Source: Flavobacteriaceae bacterium (GTDB lineage Bacteria > Bacteroidota > Bacteroidia > Flavobacteriales > Flavobacteriaceae). Taken from it: a stretch of DNA of 64,000 bases. Shown here piece after piece: positions 36,232 through 44,728 of this stretch (position 1 is its first letter; each line of letters begins with the position of its first letter). Both the position numbers and the translations under genes were made by a program. The notes beneath the pieces are model-generated. The model was not told the DNA's origin. It did no database searches and saw nothing but the letters and a program-made list of their open reading frames with translations. The stretch covers positions 899,855 to 963,854 of the forward strand of contig JADGEL010000001.1 of NCBI GenBank assembly GCA_016744415.1. Reading direction: 5' to 3'.

Positions 36232-37860
36232 TTACTCTCCTAAAAATGGATATCTATAATCTGTTGGTGTAACCAATGTTTCTTTTATTGTTCTTGGCGA
36301 TACCCAGCGTAGTAAGTTCCAGATAGAACCAGCTTTGTCATTTGTTCCAGAACCACGAGCGCCACCAAATGGTTGTTGTCCTACAACAGCACCGGTTGGT
36401 TTGTCGTTGATATAAAAATTACCAGCAGCATTCTCTAATGCTTTTGATGCATAATCAATGGCATATCGATCGCCACTAAATATAGCGCCTGTTAATGCAT
36501 ACTCTGATGTTTCATCAACAATTTTCAAGGTGTCTTTCCAGTCAGCATCCTCATAAACAAATACTGTCAACACAGGGCCGAATAATTCAGTACACATCGT
36601 TGTGTATTTTGGGTTTGAAGTCACAATTACCGTTGGCTCAATAAAATAACCTGTTGATTTATCATGACCACCACCTACTAAAATTTCTGCATCAACATCA
36701 TTTTTAACAGCATCTATATACGATGAAATTTTATCAAAAGAAGATTCATGAATCACAGCATTGATAAAGTTAGAAGTATCTTCTGGAGATCCTATTTTCA
36801 TAGAATTTACATCTTCAACAACTTGTTTTTTGACATCCTCCCAAATTCCTTTTGGAATATAAGCTCTAGAAGCTGCTGAACATTTTTGTCCTTGATATTC
36901 AAATGAACCTCTTGTCATTGCCGTTGCAACTTGACCTGCATTTGAAGTAGGGTGTGCCCAAATAAAATCTTTACCTCCAGTTTCACCAACAATTCTTGGA
37001 TATGATCTGTAGTTGTTGATGTTGTTTCCTATTTGCTCCCATAAATGTTTAAACACATTTGTTGATCCAGTAAAATGCAATCCAGTAAAATCTTTATGAC
37101 CTAAAACCACATCGCTAATCATAACAGGGTCGCCATACACTACATTTAGAACTCCATCAGGTAAACCAGCTTCTTTAAACAAATCAACAATAATTTTTGC
37201 AGAGTATACTTGACTGTCTGATGGTTTCCAAACAACTACATTTCCTAACATTGCCGGAGCAGCAAATAAATTAGCTGCAATTGCTGTAAAGTTAAACGGA
37301 GTTACGGCGTAGATAAATCCTTCTAGTGGACGGTATTCCATTCTGTTCCAAATTCCTTTTTCAGAGATTGGTTGATTTTGATAAATCTCAGTCATAAACT
37401 GCACATTGAAAGTCAAAAAGTCAACCAACTCACAAGTGGCATCAATTTCTGCTTGAAATACATTTTTAGATTGCGCCAACATTGTTGCAGCATTCATTTT
37501 TGCTGTATAAGGTCCAGCTAACAATTCAGCCGCTTTTAAGAAAATAGCTGCTCGGTGTTCCCAAGGTGTTGCAGCCCAAGCATCTTTTGCTTCTAAAGCA
37601 CTGCTAATAGCAAGCTCAACATGTTTTTGTTCGGCTTTGTGATATGTACCTAAAATATGTTTATGATCATGAGGAGGAGACATTGTTGCGGTATTACCGG
37701 TTCTGATTTCTTCACCACCAATATACATCGGAACATCAATTGTTTCGTTGTACATTTTTTTATAGGTGTCTAATACGTTTTTGCGTTCTGGAGTACCAGG
37801 AGCATAAGATTTTACAGGTTCGTTCACTGCTTTAGGAACGTTAAAAAATGCGTTTGCCAT
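36232..37860 (-). CDS. pruA: L-glutamate gamma-semialdehyde dehydrogenase (1-pyrroline-5-carboxylate dehydrogenase)
   Basis: The 542-residue aldehyde dehydrogenase matches the P5C dehydrogenase branch (family length ~540). The catalytic Cys is in FEYQGQKCSAASRAYIP and the general-base Glu in VGETGGKDFIWAHP. The end motif FGGARGSGTNDKAGS and the WVSPRTIKE tail are typical of PruA. It oxidises glutamate semialdehyde to glutamate in proline degradation. The proline dehydrogenase partner is not in the window, so this is a stand-alone gene. A TAATTTTG box on the minus strand (37896-37889) lies 28 bases before the start. Confidence 0.95.
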   Translation of the reverse strand: MANAFFNVPKAVNEPVKSYAPGTPERKNVLDTYKKMYNETIDVPMYIGGEEIRTGNTATMSPPHDHKHILGTYHKAEQKHVELAISSALEAKDAWAATPWEHRAAIFLKAAELLAGPYTAKMNAATMLAQSKNVFQAEIDATCELVDFLTFNVQFMTEIYQNQPISEKGIWNRMEYRPLEGFIYAVTPFNFTAIAANLFAAPAMLGNVVVWKPSDSQVYSAKIIVDLFKEAGLPDGVLNVVYGDPVMISDVVLGHKDFTGLHFTGSTNVFKHLWEQIGNNINNYRSYPRIVGETGGKDFIWAHPTSNAGQVATAMTRGSFEYQGQKCSAASRAYIPKGIWEDVKKQVVEDVNSMKIGSPEDTSNFINAVIHESSFDKISSYIDAVKNDVDAEILVGGGHDKSTGYFIEPTVIVTSNPKYTTMCTELFGPVLTVFVYEDADWKDTLKIVDETSEYALTGAIFSGDRYAIDYASKALENAAGNFYINDKPTGAVVGQQPFGGARGSGTNDKAGSIWNLLRWVSPRTIKETLVTPTDYRYPFLGE

Positions 37861-37888
37861 GACTAAATAATTTTAATTATTAGGATTG

Positions 37889-37896
37889 CAAAATTA
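37889..37896 (-). promoter_or_regulatory. TAnnTTTG promoter box for pruA
   Basis: TAATTTTG on the minus strand about 28 bases before the pruA ATG. It is divergent from the plus-strand box at 37931-37938. Confidence 0.5.
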
Positions 37897-37930
37897 CGAT
37901 ATTTTCGAGAGATTTTGAATTATTAGGGTT

Positions 37931-37938
37931 TATATTTG
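37931..37938 (+). promoter_or_regulatory. TAnnTTTG promoter box for the NRDE gene
   Basis: TATATTTG lies 55 bases before the ATG at 37994, within the 133-base divergent region shared with pruA. Confidence 0.45.
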
Positions 37939-37993
37939 TGAATAGTTTAACACGCAAACCTTATAGGTTAATTAATTAAATAATCCTCAAAAT

Positions 37994-38695
37994 ATGTGCA
38001 CCGTTACCTTTCTTTCTTTAGGTGAAAACGAGTTTATTTTAACATCGAGTAGAGATGTTCCTTTTGCAAGAAAAAGTGCAGAGGCTCCTAAAAAAGTTAT
38101 TGAAGATGGTGTAGAATTGATTTATCCAAAAGATGGTGAAGCTGGTGGGTCTTGGATTGGAACGAGTTCTAAAAACAGATTAATTTGTTTGTTGAATGGT
38201 GGATATAAAAATCACACAACAAAAGAGAGTTATAGAAAAAGTAGGGGAATTATTGTAAAGGACTTGTTAAAGTCTGATGTGATTTCTGAAGCTTTGACTC
38301 AGATTGATTTAATAGATATTGAACCTTTTACCTTGGTGATTGTAGATTGGAATGATGGTTTGGAATTATTTGAATTTGTATGGACAGGAGAAAAGAAACA
38401 TTTGATTAATATTCCTCAAGTTCCGCATATATGGTCATCATCTACTTTGTATGATGATTCAATTAAAAAGTTGCGTCAAGAATGGTTTACTGATTGGAAT
38501 TCAAAAAATCACGACTATTCAAAAGAGCAAATTATCAACTTTCATAAAACTGCAGGTGAAGGAAATTCTGAAACTGATGTTTTAATGAAACGCGAAAAAG
38601 GAGGTACAGTGAGTATTACATCTATCAGTAGAGAAAATGCTGAACTTCATCTAATTTATGAAGATATGTTTACACATAAAGTGTCTGAGATTTAG
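37994..38695 (+). CDS. NRDE-family protein (TANGO2-like)
   Basis: The 233-residue protein begins MCTVTF, with the Cys2 start expected of this Ntn-hydrolase-like family. It has SSRDVPFARKSAEAP in place of the usual NRDE stretch, plus GGSWIGTSSKNRLICLLNGG. Homologues include eukaryotic TANGO2, linked to heme handling and metabolism, but the bacterial role is unsettled. It stands alone and convergent with DUF3667. A degenerate inverted element fills the gap after it. Confidence 0.85.
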   Translation: MCTVTFLSLGENEFILTSSRDVPFARKSAEAPKKVIEDGVELIYPKDGEAGGSWIGTSSKNRLICLLNGGYKNHTTKESYRKSRGIIVKDLLKSDVISEALTQIDLIDIEPFTLVIVDWNDGLELFEFVWTGEKKHLINIPQVPHIWSSSTLYDDSIKKLRQEWFTDWNSKNHDYSKEQIINFHKTAGEGNSETDVLMKREKGGTVSITSISRENAELHLIYEDMFTHKVSEI

Positions 38696-38828
38696 TTTGT
38701 TGTTGGTTAATAGTTGATGTCTATACAAACTGTTTTTAGGATTTAAAACGAGATTACTTCGTTTCATGCATAATGATGGGAAGCTACAAACTGAGACTAA
38801 AGACTGCCAACTAAATAAATTAACCAAA
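38696..38828. repeat. degenerate inverted-repeat element
   Basis: Just after the NRDE stop, TTGGTTAATAGTTGATGTCT is mirrored near the other end by AGACTGCCAACTAAATAAATT and AACC, with GAGATTACTTCGTTTCATGC in between. The outer ends pair imperfectly, like the GTTGGTTGATAGTTG-type dispersed elements seen between genes in this group. A related copy lies at 50853-50928. No reading frame of its own. Confidence 0.45.
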
Positions 38829-39941
38829 CATAAAAGCAATGAATCCAGAAATGATAGCTGCAAAAAAACCAATGGTTGTATAAACAATATTTAGTAGAAT
38901 AAATTTTACAAAGGTTTTAAGTTTTCCTTGTTGGTAAAACTTTTTTAATGCCATAAATAAGTATATCAAAAAGAGGAACATAAATAGCCCTATATTTTCA
39001 TAGCCTGTAAAATAGTTGATGAGTATATATATAATCATCAGCAAAAAGAACACGGTTTGTGTATGAAAAACAAAGACCAAATGCTCCATATAATTCATAT
39101 GTTTTCTATAATAAATTAACTTAAAGAAAAGTGTAAATAGTGGTAAGAAAATAAAGAGAGCTATGGATAATTTTGCAATAATTTTTTTTATAAAACCTTT
39201 GCCTCTACTCTCTGTAATCTCTTTGTAGCTTTTACGATACCGTTGCACTTGTTCGAAATAAAAACGATTCCAAAAAGTTGTGGGATATCCTATTTCGGTT
39301 AAAGCTAGCCTTGTTTCAGTAAAGCCTTCATTACGGTGACGGTGTTGGTAAACATAAAAATCTTGAATTTTATTTGTAAAGGAGATTTCTTTTATAGTAT
39401 CATTTTGAATTTTATATTGGTAGGTAGAGTCAATCAACATATCAGAAAATTGTATGCCATCGGAAAATGAGGTTATTACTCTTTGGTCTACCGTATCCAT
39501 TTCTTTAAAAATCTGGGTTTTGACATCATCTGTCAAAATTGAATCTAATACTTGTTGTGATTCAGGAATATCAGCTGTCGGAATGATGTTATCCCAATCG
39601 CTTGTAAAACCAAGAATTAAAAAGAATAAAATAGATACTTGTAAATATAGTTGAAACGGATTTACATATCTTTTTCTTTTACCGGCAATGTAATTTTTAG
39701 AAACAGAACCAGGTTTAAAAAGCAGCGGCATAAATGTCGTCCAAAATCGAGAATCGTATGAAAAGAACCCAGAAATTAGTTGTCCAATAAAACTGCCGAA
39801 GTTTAATTTTTCTATATTTTTTTGACCGCAGTATGAACAAAAAACATCATCAGATGCTAAAGGCTTGCCACAATTAAGACACTCTGGTAAAATTTGGCGA
39901 AGTGTGGTTTCCTTTTTCTTAAAAAATTGTAGTTTGTTCAT
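38820..39941 (-). CDS. DUF3667-domain membrane protein with N-terminal zinc ribbon
   Basis: The likely start is ATG 39941 (MNKLQFFKKK); the frame can extend to 39974. The ~373-residue protein has a zinc ribbon CLNCGKPLASDDVFCSYCGQKN, then SFIGQLISGFFSYDSRFWTTFMPLLFKPG and YIAGKRKRYVNPFQLYL, the DUF3667 signature. At least four membrane helices follow (about 110, 260, 290 and 325 onward). The function of DUF3667 is unknown; zinc-ribbon membrane proteins of this type are widespread in Bacteroidota. It is on the same strand as apaG, 22-55 bases downstream of it. Confidence 0.85.
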   Translation of the reverse strand: MNKLQFFKKKETTLRQILPECLNCGKPLASDDVFCSYCGQKNIEKLNFGSFIGQLISGFFSYDSRFWTTFMPLLFKPGSVSKNYIAGKRKRYVNPFQLYLQVSILFFLILGFTSDWDNIIPTADIPESQQVLDSILTDDVKTQIFKEMDTVDQRVITSFSDGIQFSDMLIDSTYQYKIQNDTIKEISFTNKIQDFYVYQHRHRNEGFTETRLALTEIGYPTTFWNRFYFEQVQRYRKSYKEITESRGKGFIKKIIAKLSIALFIFLPLFTLFFKLIYYRKHMNYMEHLVFVFHTQTVFFLLMIIYILINYFTGYENIGLFMFLFLIYLFMALKKFYQQGKLKTFVKFILLNIVYTTIGFFAAIISGFIAFMFG

Positions 39942-39996
39942 GCAAGTTAATCTGCTACTAAAGTAGTCAATCAAAATGAAAAATAAAAAAAGGAAA

Positions 39997-40383
39997 TTAA
40001 TTTAAGGCACCAGATACCATTAACTGAAAGGTTGGGATGTGTACTTTAAAGGTTTTAGTAGAGGTAAAATTTACCATCTCATAATAACCATTCATCGCAC
40101 CGATATGAGAAGTTAAAATACAATTGGAAGAATAGCAGTGTTTTTGGCCAGGTTTTAGAATTGGCTTTAATCCTACAACACCCGGGCCGTCAACAATTTC
40201 AATAGTATTAAGAGAATCGAAAATTTCCCAATGGCGATTTAATAGTTGTACAGAGTCATTGCTTTGGTTTTCAATAGAAATACGATAACTAAAAGCATAT
40301 CGTAAACGATCATCATGATAACTTGTACCAATGAACTTGGTTTTAACTGAAATTTTTATGCCATTTGTGACCTGCTGAACCAT
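39997..40383 (-). CDS. apaG: ApaG domain protein
   Basis: The 128-residue protein has the fibronectin-III-like ApaG fold signature: SYRISIENQSNDSVQLLNRHWEIFDS, then EIVDGPGVVGLKPILKPGQKHCYSS and MNGYYEMV. E. coli ApaG is tied to Co2+/Mg2+ tolerance, but the biochemical function is not settled. It is the gene immediately after the T9SS plug gene (66-base gap, same strand), an adjacency I recall in other flavobacteria. Confidence 0.93.
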   Translation of the reverse strand: MVQQVTNGIKISVKTKFIGTSYHDDRLRYAFSYRISIENQSNDSVQLLNRHWEIFDSLNTIEIVDGPGVVGLKPILKPGQKHCYSSNCILTSHIGAMNGYYEMVNFTSTKTFKVHIPTFQLMVSGALN

Positions 40384-40448
40384 AACAATGTTGAGGTTGT
40401 TTGTGATTGCAAAGGTATGCTTTTTTTAAATATATGGCTCGCAGTTGT

Positions 40449-41699
40449 TTAATTCAATATGTTTCTGGAATTAGCTTCTCCAATTCCGATGACGCTATCA
40501 TATCTATCTCCAATTTTTCGATAGTAAACTAAGATAGTATAATCGTTTTCGGTTTGATAAAAAGATCCGTCAATATCATGATTACTAAAATTACCAGCAT
40601 TATCTAAGGTTACAAATTGATAATTGTAGAAGCCTTGTTTTATTAAAATTTGTGCTTCGTATAATCCCGTTTCTTCATTGTAAAAAAGTTCGTTCATAGT
40701 ATCATTCCTCCAATTGTTATAATTGCCATTTACAAAAACTCTTTTTCCTCTTAAATCTTCTAATGTATTTAATGAAAAGAAGACCCAAGTATAATCTGCT
40801 TCGATGTTAGAATCTCCAAGCCCATCAACATTTCTTACAACAAAATTCCCATTGATATCGGGGCTTATTCCATACGGTTTGTCAATTCGTTCATCATTAG
40901 TATATAAAATGGTGTGATACAATTCTGGACCAGAATCAACACGTCTTATATATACATTTGAAAACCGAACTGCTTTACTGTCAAAATAGAGAAACTCATT
41001 TCCTGCCCAAAAATTAGTGACATCTAAATATTTATAGAGTAATTGCGAACCGCGATAAAATTGAGGTACCAAATTGTAAATTGCTGTTTGCCAATTGTTG
41101 TTTTGCATCAATACCGTTTTAATTTCTATTTTTGGATTATTGATTAACATATTTGGATGATTGATTACAAACTGTACATTTTGTTTGGTGTCAATTGCTG
41201 CAATTTCTCTACTTCTGTGTACGCTTACCCCTACATCTACCAAAGATTCGTACAGTACTAATCGACGAGTAAAAACGACTTCTTCATTTTCATTTAAAAT
41301 TGATATCATATAATTGCCACTCAATAAAAGTTGGGTGCTCCTATTTGGAAATGAAATTGAATAGTGTGTATAAAACTGTAAGGTGTTAAAAGAGTTTTCA
41401 TCGCTCCTAATGCGATCCCCATCATATCCTTTGATATATTCTCGTTCTGATAATCCTGAGGGTTGCCAATTAAAATCAAAGTGTTGAATTTTGTAATAGT
41501 AATATTTTTGATCGGCTTCTAAATCATCAAAAGATAAAATAAACGATTCTCCTAAACGCATAATAGGTACATAAGAATCAGATTTTGATGGTTGTAAAAT
41601 TACCGTTTTAATATAGTTGGGTTCAATAACGTCAAACAATGCTTGAGAATAAAGATTGTTTCCAAAAAAGATTAAGATAAGAAGAATTAGTTGTTTCAT
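40449..41699 (-). CDS. DUF5103 protein, type IX secretion plug-domain protein
   Basis: The 416-residue protein has a signal peptide (MKQLILLILIFFGNNLYSQ) and matches the DUF5103 family, whose members act as the periplasmic plug of the SprA translocon in the type IX secretion system. Recognised stretches are KTVILQPSKSDSYVPIMRLGESFILSFDDLEAD, YYYKIQHFDFNWQPSGLSEREY, ENSFNTLQFYTHYSISFPN and the later WVFFSLNTLEDLRGKRVFVNGNYNNW. Cargo in this window that uses T9SS is the nuclease at 44729-46672. ApaG follows on the same strand. Confidence 0.85.
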   Translation of the reverse strand: MKQLILLILIFFGNNLYSQALFDVIEPNYIKTVILQPSKSDSYVPIMRLGESFILSFDDLEADQKYYYYKIQHFDFNWQPSGLSEREYIKGYDGDRIRSDENSFNTLQFYTHYSISFPNRSTQLLLSGNYMISILNENEEVVFTRRLVLYESLVDVGVSVHRSREIAAIDTKQNVQFVINHPNMLINNPKIEIKTVLMQNNNWQTAIYNLVPQFYRGSQLLYKYLDVTNFWAGNEFLYFDSKAVRFSNVYIRRVDSGPELYHTILYTNDERIDKPYGISPDINGNFVVRNVDGLGDSNIEADYTWVFFSLNTLEDLRGKRVFVNGNYNNWRNDTMNELFYNEETGLYEAQILIKQGFYNYQFVTLDNAGNFSNHDIDGSFYQTENDYTILVYYRKIGDRYDSVIGIGEANSRNILN

Positions 41700-41725
41700 T
41701 GATTTGATAACGAAAAAAAGTGAGA

Positions 41726-41995
41726 TTAATTTTCAGATTTGTCAATCATTTTATTGATAGACTTACGAACGGAAATTCTTCTATACAAACCAAGAAAAAA
41801 TAAAAGTGGTGCAATCACTACAAACCCCCAACCTAAATAAGAGACGTCATCAAAAAAGTTAATTTTAATGATAGACAATCCAGTCGCTAAAAAGAATACG
41901 CTAGATCTAAAATAGGCTAAAAAAGTTCTGGTATTTGCTAATTGAGTTCTTTCAATGGCTAATTTATCACTCAATTTTAATTCAATTTCTTTCAT
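41726..41995 (-). CDS. DUF202 (YidH-type) small membrane protein
   Basis: The 89-residue protein has the DUF202 start LSDKLAIERTQLANTRTFLAYFRSSVFFLATGLSIIKI, with a conserved ERTxLAxxRT motif, and two membrane helices at about residues 30-45 and 53-70. Function is unknown. A TATATTTG box on the minus strand lies about 22 bases before the start. Confidence 0.88.
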   Translation of the reverse strand: MKEIELKLSDKLAIERTQLANTRTFLAYFRSSVFFLATGLSIIKINFFDDVSYLGWGFVVIAPLLFFLGLYRRISVRKSINKMIDKSEN

Positions 41996-42017
41996 AAAGA
42001 AGAATTATTTATTGAAA

Positions 42018-42025
42018 CAAATATA
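42018..42025 (-). promoter_or_regulatory. TAnnTTTG promoter box for the DUF202 gene
   Basis: TATATTTG on the minus strand, 22 bases before the ATG at 41995. Confidence 0.45.
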
Positions 42026-42059
42026 AATCAATCGGACTTCTATTCCTAATACGAATTCT

Positions 42060-42482
42060 TTAGGCTTGCATTTTTAAATCATAATCAATCGAGTGTTTTC
42101 CGGACCCATATAAAATAAAAAAGAAGGAGACGAATAAAACTATTGAAGCTTCAGTAAAATTTTGAGTATTAAAAACGGCAAAAAAGTTGATAGCAACAGC
42201 ACCAACAAAAATAGGTAGTTGAATAATGAGCGCTAATCGTGTTAGTAATCCAAAAACAAGCATGATACCACCAACAAAATGAAACATACCAACATAATGA
42301 ACCATCCAAATCATTACAGAGAAATCATCGAGACCAACTAATAGTTCTTCAAGATAGCTTGAATCTTTTATGAAAGATATTCCTTTAATAATTAAAAATA
42401 TCCCTAAGACAATTCTTAAAATGTCAATAGGATAATAAGCGTGTGAATTTGCCCATTTGTTTAGTTTTTTAATGATTTTCAT
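42060..42482 (-). CDS. DoxX-family membrane protein
   Basis: The 140-residue protein has four predicted membrane helices and the DoxX-like start YPIDILRIVLGIFLIIKGISF, then HFVGGIMLVFGLLTRLALI and FFFILYGSGKHSIDY. DoxX-like proteins are linked to thiosulfate:quinone oxidoreductase and other redox roles in some organisms, but most family members are uncharacterised. It is a single gene, 65 bases upstream of DUF202 on the same strand. No function is assigned. Confidence 0.82.
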   Translation of the reverse strand: MKIIKKLNKWANSHAYYPIDILRIVLGIFLIIKGISFIKDSSYLEELLVGLDDFSVMIWMVHYVGMFHFVGGIMLVFGLLTRLALIIQLPIFVGAVAINFFAVFNTQNFTEASIVLFVSFFFILYGSGKHSIDYDLKMQA

Positions 42483-42608
42483 AACTAAAAAAATTAAGTT
42501 AACAATTGGGGGTCAAGCAATTTACGAAAAATATGTGTGCATTGCAAAGAATAAAAATCGCATGCTGTTTTTTATAGCCATTTATGCAACGAGATTCTTT
42601 CATTAACT

Positions 42609-42642
42609 AAAAAAGCACAAATAATTATACCTGTACTTTTTT
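42609..42642 (-). terminator. terminator after the SulP gene (minus strand)
   Basis: Arms AAAAAAGCACA and TGTACTTTTTT pair with one mismatch around AATAATTATACC. On the minus strand it lies just after the SulP stop at 42668 and ends in a T-run. Confidence 0.6.
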
Positions 42643-42667
42643 GATAAAATAAATTTTTTAAAATCCA

Positions 42668-44515
42668 TTATGAGTTAACGGCAACATTGTCTTTTACCCA
42701 AACAATAGCATCATCAAAAGATTTGAATTGCTGATCTAAAGGAACTAAATCTGGAATAATATCAATTTTTTCTAGCATGTATTTTGGTTGGTTTAGCACA
42801 TTTACCATTAAGATATTTTTTCCTTCTTTAACTAAATCAACCAGTACATCTTCCATGGCATATAAACCAGACTGGTCTATATACTGCATTTTCTCCATCC
42901 TAATAATGATAGTTGACGCTGTGTCAGGTATTTGTTTTGATAGTTGTTGAAAATCGCTAGTTGAACCAAAGAATAAAGGCCCTTTTAAGTGTTTTACAAA
43001 GACCTCGCCTTTTAACTTTTCTGAAAAATTCTTTTCGTCTGCCCACGCTTTTTCTTCTTTTAACGATTTTACATCAGAATGCTCAGCCGTTAAATCACCC
43101 ATTTTTTTCATAAACATTAATGACGCGAGTACCATTCCAATTCCGACAGCATAAACCAAATTCCAAACGGAAGATAATACCATTACAATAATTAAAACAA
43201 CAACTTCTGCTTTTGGCATGTGTGGTATTGCTTTTAATCCTTTGTAATCCATCACTCCAATACCAACAGTGATTAAAATACCAGCCAATACTGCTGCTGG
43301 AATCATTGAGGCAATTGGACCAATTGCCATTAGAATTGCAAGTAATAATAGACCCGCCATCATACCAGACAGTCGCGTTCTACCTCCTGCATTGATGTTT
43401 ACAACTGTTCTAATTGTTGCTCCTGCACCTGGAATTCCGCCAAACAATCCAGCAATACTATTTCCAATTCCTTGACCCACTAATTCCTTGTTAGGATTAT
43501 GTTTTGTCTTGGTCATATTATCTGCTACTACTGAGGTTAATAATGAGTCGATAGAACCCAATAAAGCCAAAGTCAAAGCAGTAAATATATAAGGGGATAT
43601 GGCGCCCAGATCGAATTGGGTAAATACACCCATATTCGGAATTGGGATACCTCCAGGGATCTCTTCAATTGGTCGATAATCTAAACCAAATCCGATTGCA
43701 ATAAGTGACATTACTATTAATGCAACAAGTGTACTAGGTATTGCAGTAGTAATTTTTTTAAATCCATAAATGATGATAATGGTTCCTAAAGCCAAAACTA
43801 GCTCTAACCAGTTTATATGTGAGATTGCTTTTGGTATTACTTTTAAAGCTCCTATAACTCCTGAGGCATTTGCGCCTGCTAAGGTTTTAGCTTCTTGCAT
43901 TATTTGTTCATCAGTAATTAAATCAGCTCGTTTAACGGTTTCTTCAAAATGTTCTAATACCAAAAGGCCTTTACCTGCTTCTTCTTTTAAAATATTGTCA
44001 AGAATTATTTCTTCGGCATGAGGTTTAAAACTATCTACATAAGTTATATCTTCTTCTGGATAATATCCTAATGATGGTAAGATTTGAGTGATTAAAATAA
44101 TCAATCCAATAGCGGTCATAAATCCAGACACTACTGGATAGGGGATGTATTTTATATATTTTCCTAGACCTGACACTCCTAATAAAGCTTGCATGATTCC
44201 GGCTAAAATAAAGACGGTCAAAATTGCTGGTAATGCCCGCTCTAAGTCACCATCATTTGCAGCAATTAATCCTGCAATCATCACCATACTTACTGCTGTC
44301 ATTGGGGCTGTTGGTCCTGATATTTGAGTACTGGTTCCGCCAAACATAGCAGCAAAGAAACTAACAAATATAGCGCCGTACAATCCAGCACTAGGGCCTA
44401 GCCCAGAGCTTACCCCAAAGGCAAGAGCTAAAGGTAGGGCAACAATACCTGCAGTAATACCGCCAAAAATATCACCTTTAAAATTTGAGAAATCGAATTT
44501 GAAAAAATCTTTCAT
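42668..44515 (-). CDS. SulP-family inorganic anion transporter with STAS domain
   Basis: The 615-residue transporter has the SLC26/SulP membrane core, seen in GITAGIVALPLALAFGVSSGLGPSAGLYGAIF, GGTSTQISGPTAPMTAV and GLFGGIPGAGATIRTVVNINAGGRTRLSGM. A C-terminal STAS domain (about residues 505-605: GEVFVKHLKGPLFFGSTSDF, MEKMQYIDQSGLYAMEDV) follows. Family substrates include sulfate, bicarbonate and chloride. With sulfatases about 10 kb away sulfate is tempting, but nothing local distinguishes it from bicarbonate. A polar loop at ~residues 145-215 between helices is longer than usual. Confidence 0.92.
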   Translation of the reverse strand: MKDFFKFDFSNFKGDIFGGITAGIVALPLALAFGVSSGLGPSAGLYGAIFVSFFAAMFGGTSTQISGPTAPMTAVSMVMIAGLIAANDGDLERALPAILTVFILAGIMQALLGVSGLGKYIKYIPYPVVSGFMTAIGLIILITQILPSLGYYPEEDITYVDSFKPHAEEIILDNILKEEAGKGLLVLEHFEETVKRADLITDEQIMQEAKTLAGANASGVIGALKVIPKAISHINWLELVLALGTIIIIYGFKKITTAIPSTLVALIVMSLIAIGFGLDYRPIEEIPGGIPIPNMGVFTQFDLGAISPYIFTALTLALLGSIDSLLTSVVADNMTKTKHNPNKELVGQGIGNSIAGLFGGIPGAGATIRTVVNINAGGRTRLSGMMAGLLLLAILMAIGPIASMIPAAVLAGILITVGIGVMDYKGLKAIPHMPKAEVVVLIIVMVLSSVWNLVYAVGIGMVLASLMFMKKMGDLTAEHSDVKSLKEEKAWADEKNFSEKLKGEVFVKHLKGPLFFGSTSDFQQLSKQIPDTASTIIIRMEKMQYIDQSGLYAMEDVLVDLVKEGKNILMVNVLNQPKYMLEKIDIIPDLVPLDQQFKSFDDAIVWVKDNVAVNS

Positions 44516-44545
44516 TAGTTTAGTATTTATAATTTATCAGAATTT

Positions 44546-44553
44546 CAAAGATA
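44546..44553 (-). promoter_or_regulatory. TAnnTTTG promoter box for the SulP gene
   Basis: TATCTTTG on the minus strand, 30 bases before the ATG at 44515; a second TATATTTG (44568-44561) lies just upstream of it. Confidence 0.45.
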
Positions 44554-44728
44554 CATGAAACAAATATAATTTTGAAAGACTATTTAAGTCAAATAACTCT
44601 TGTGAGAAATTAAAGAGCAATTATCGATAGTAAAATTTAGGTTTGTGATTGAAAAAATTAACAATATTAATATCTTTTTAAGTTAAAAAAGCAGCATCTT
44701 TGTTGTTGAGAATACCCAAACATATTTT

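Noticed and set aside
42668..44515. Linking the SulP transporter to the sulfatase cluster as a sulfate exporter/importer
   Set aside because: Distance is about 9 kb with unrelated genes between, and SulP substrates include bicarbonate; no sequence feature selects sulfate.
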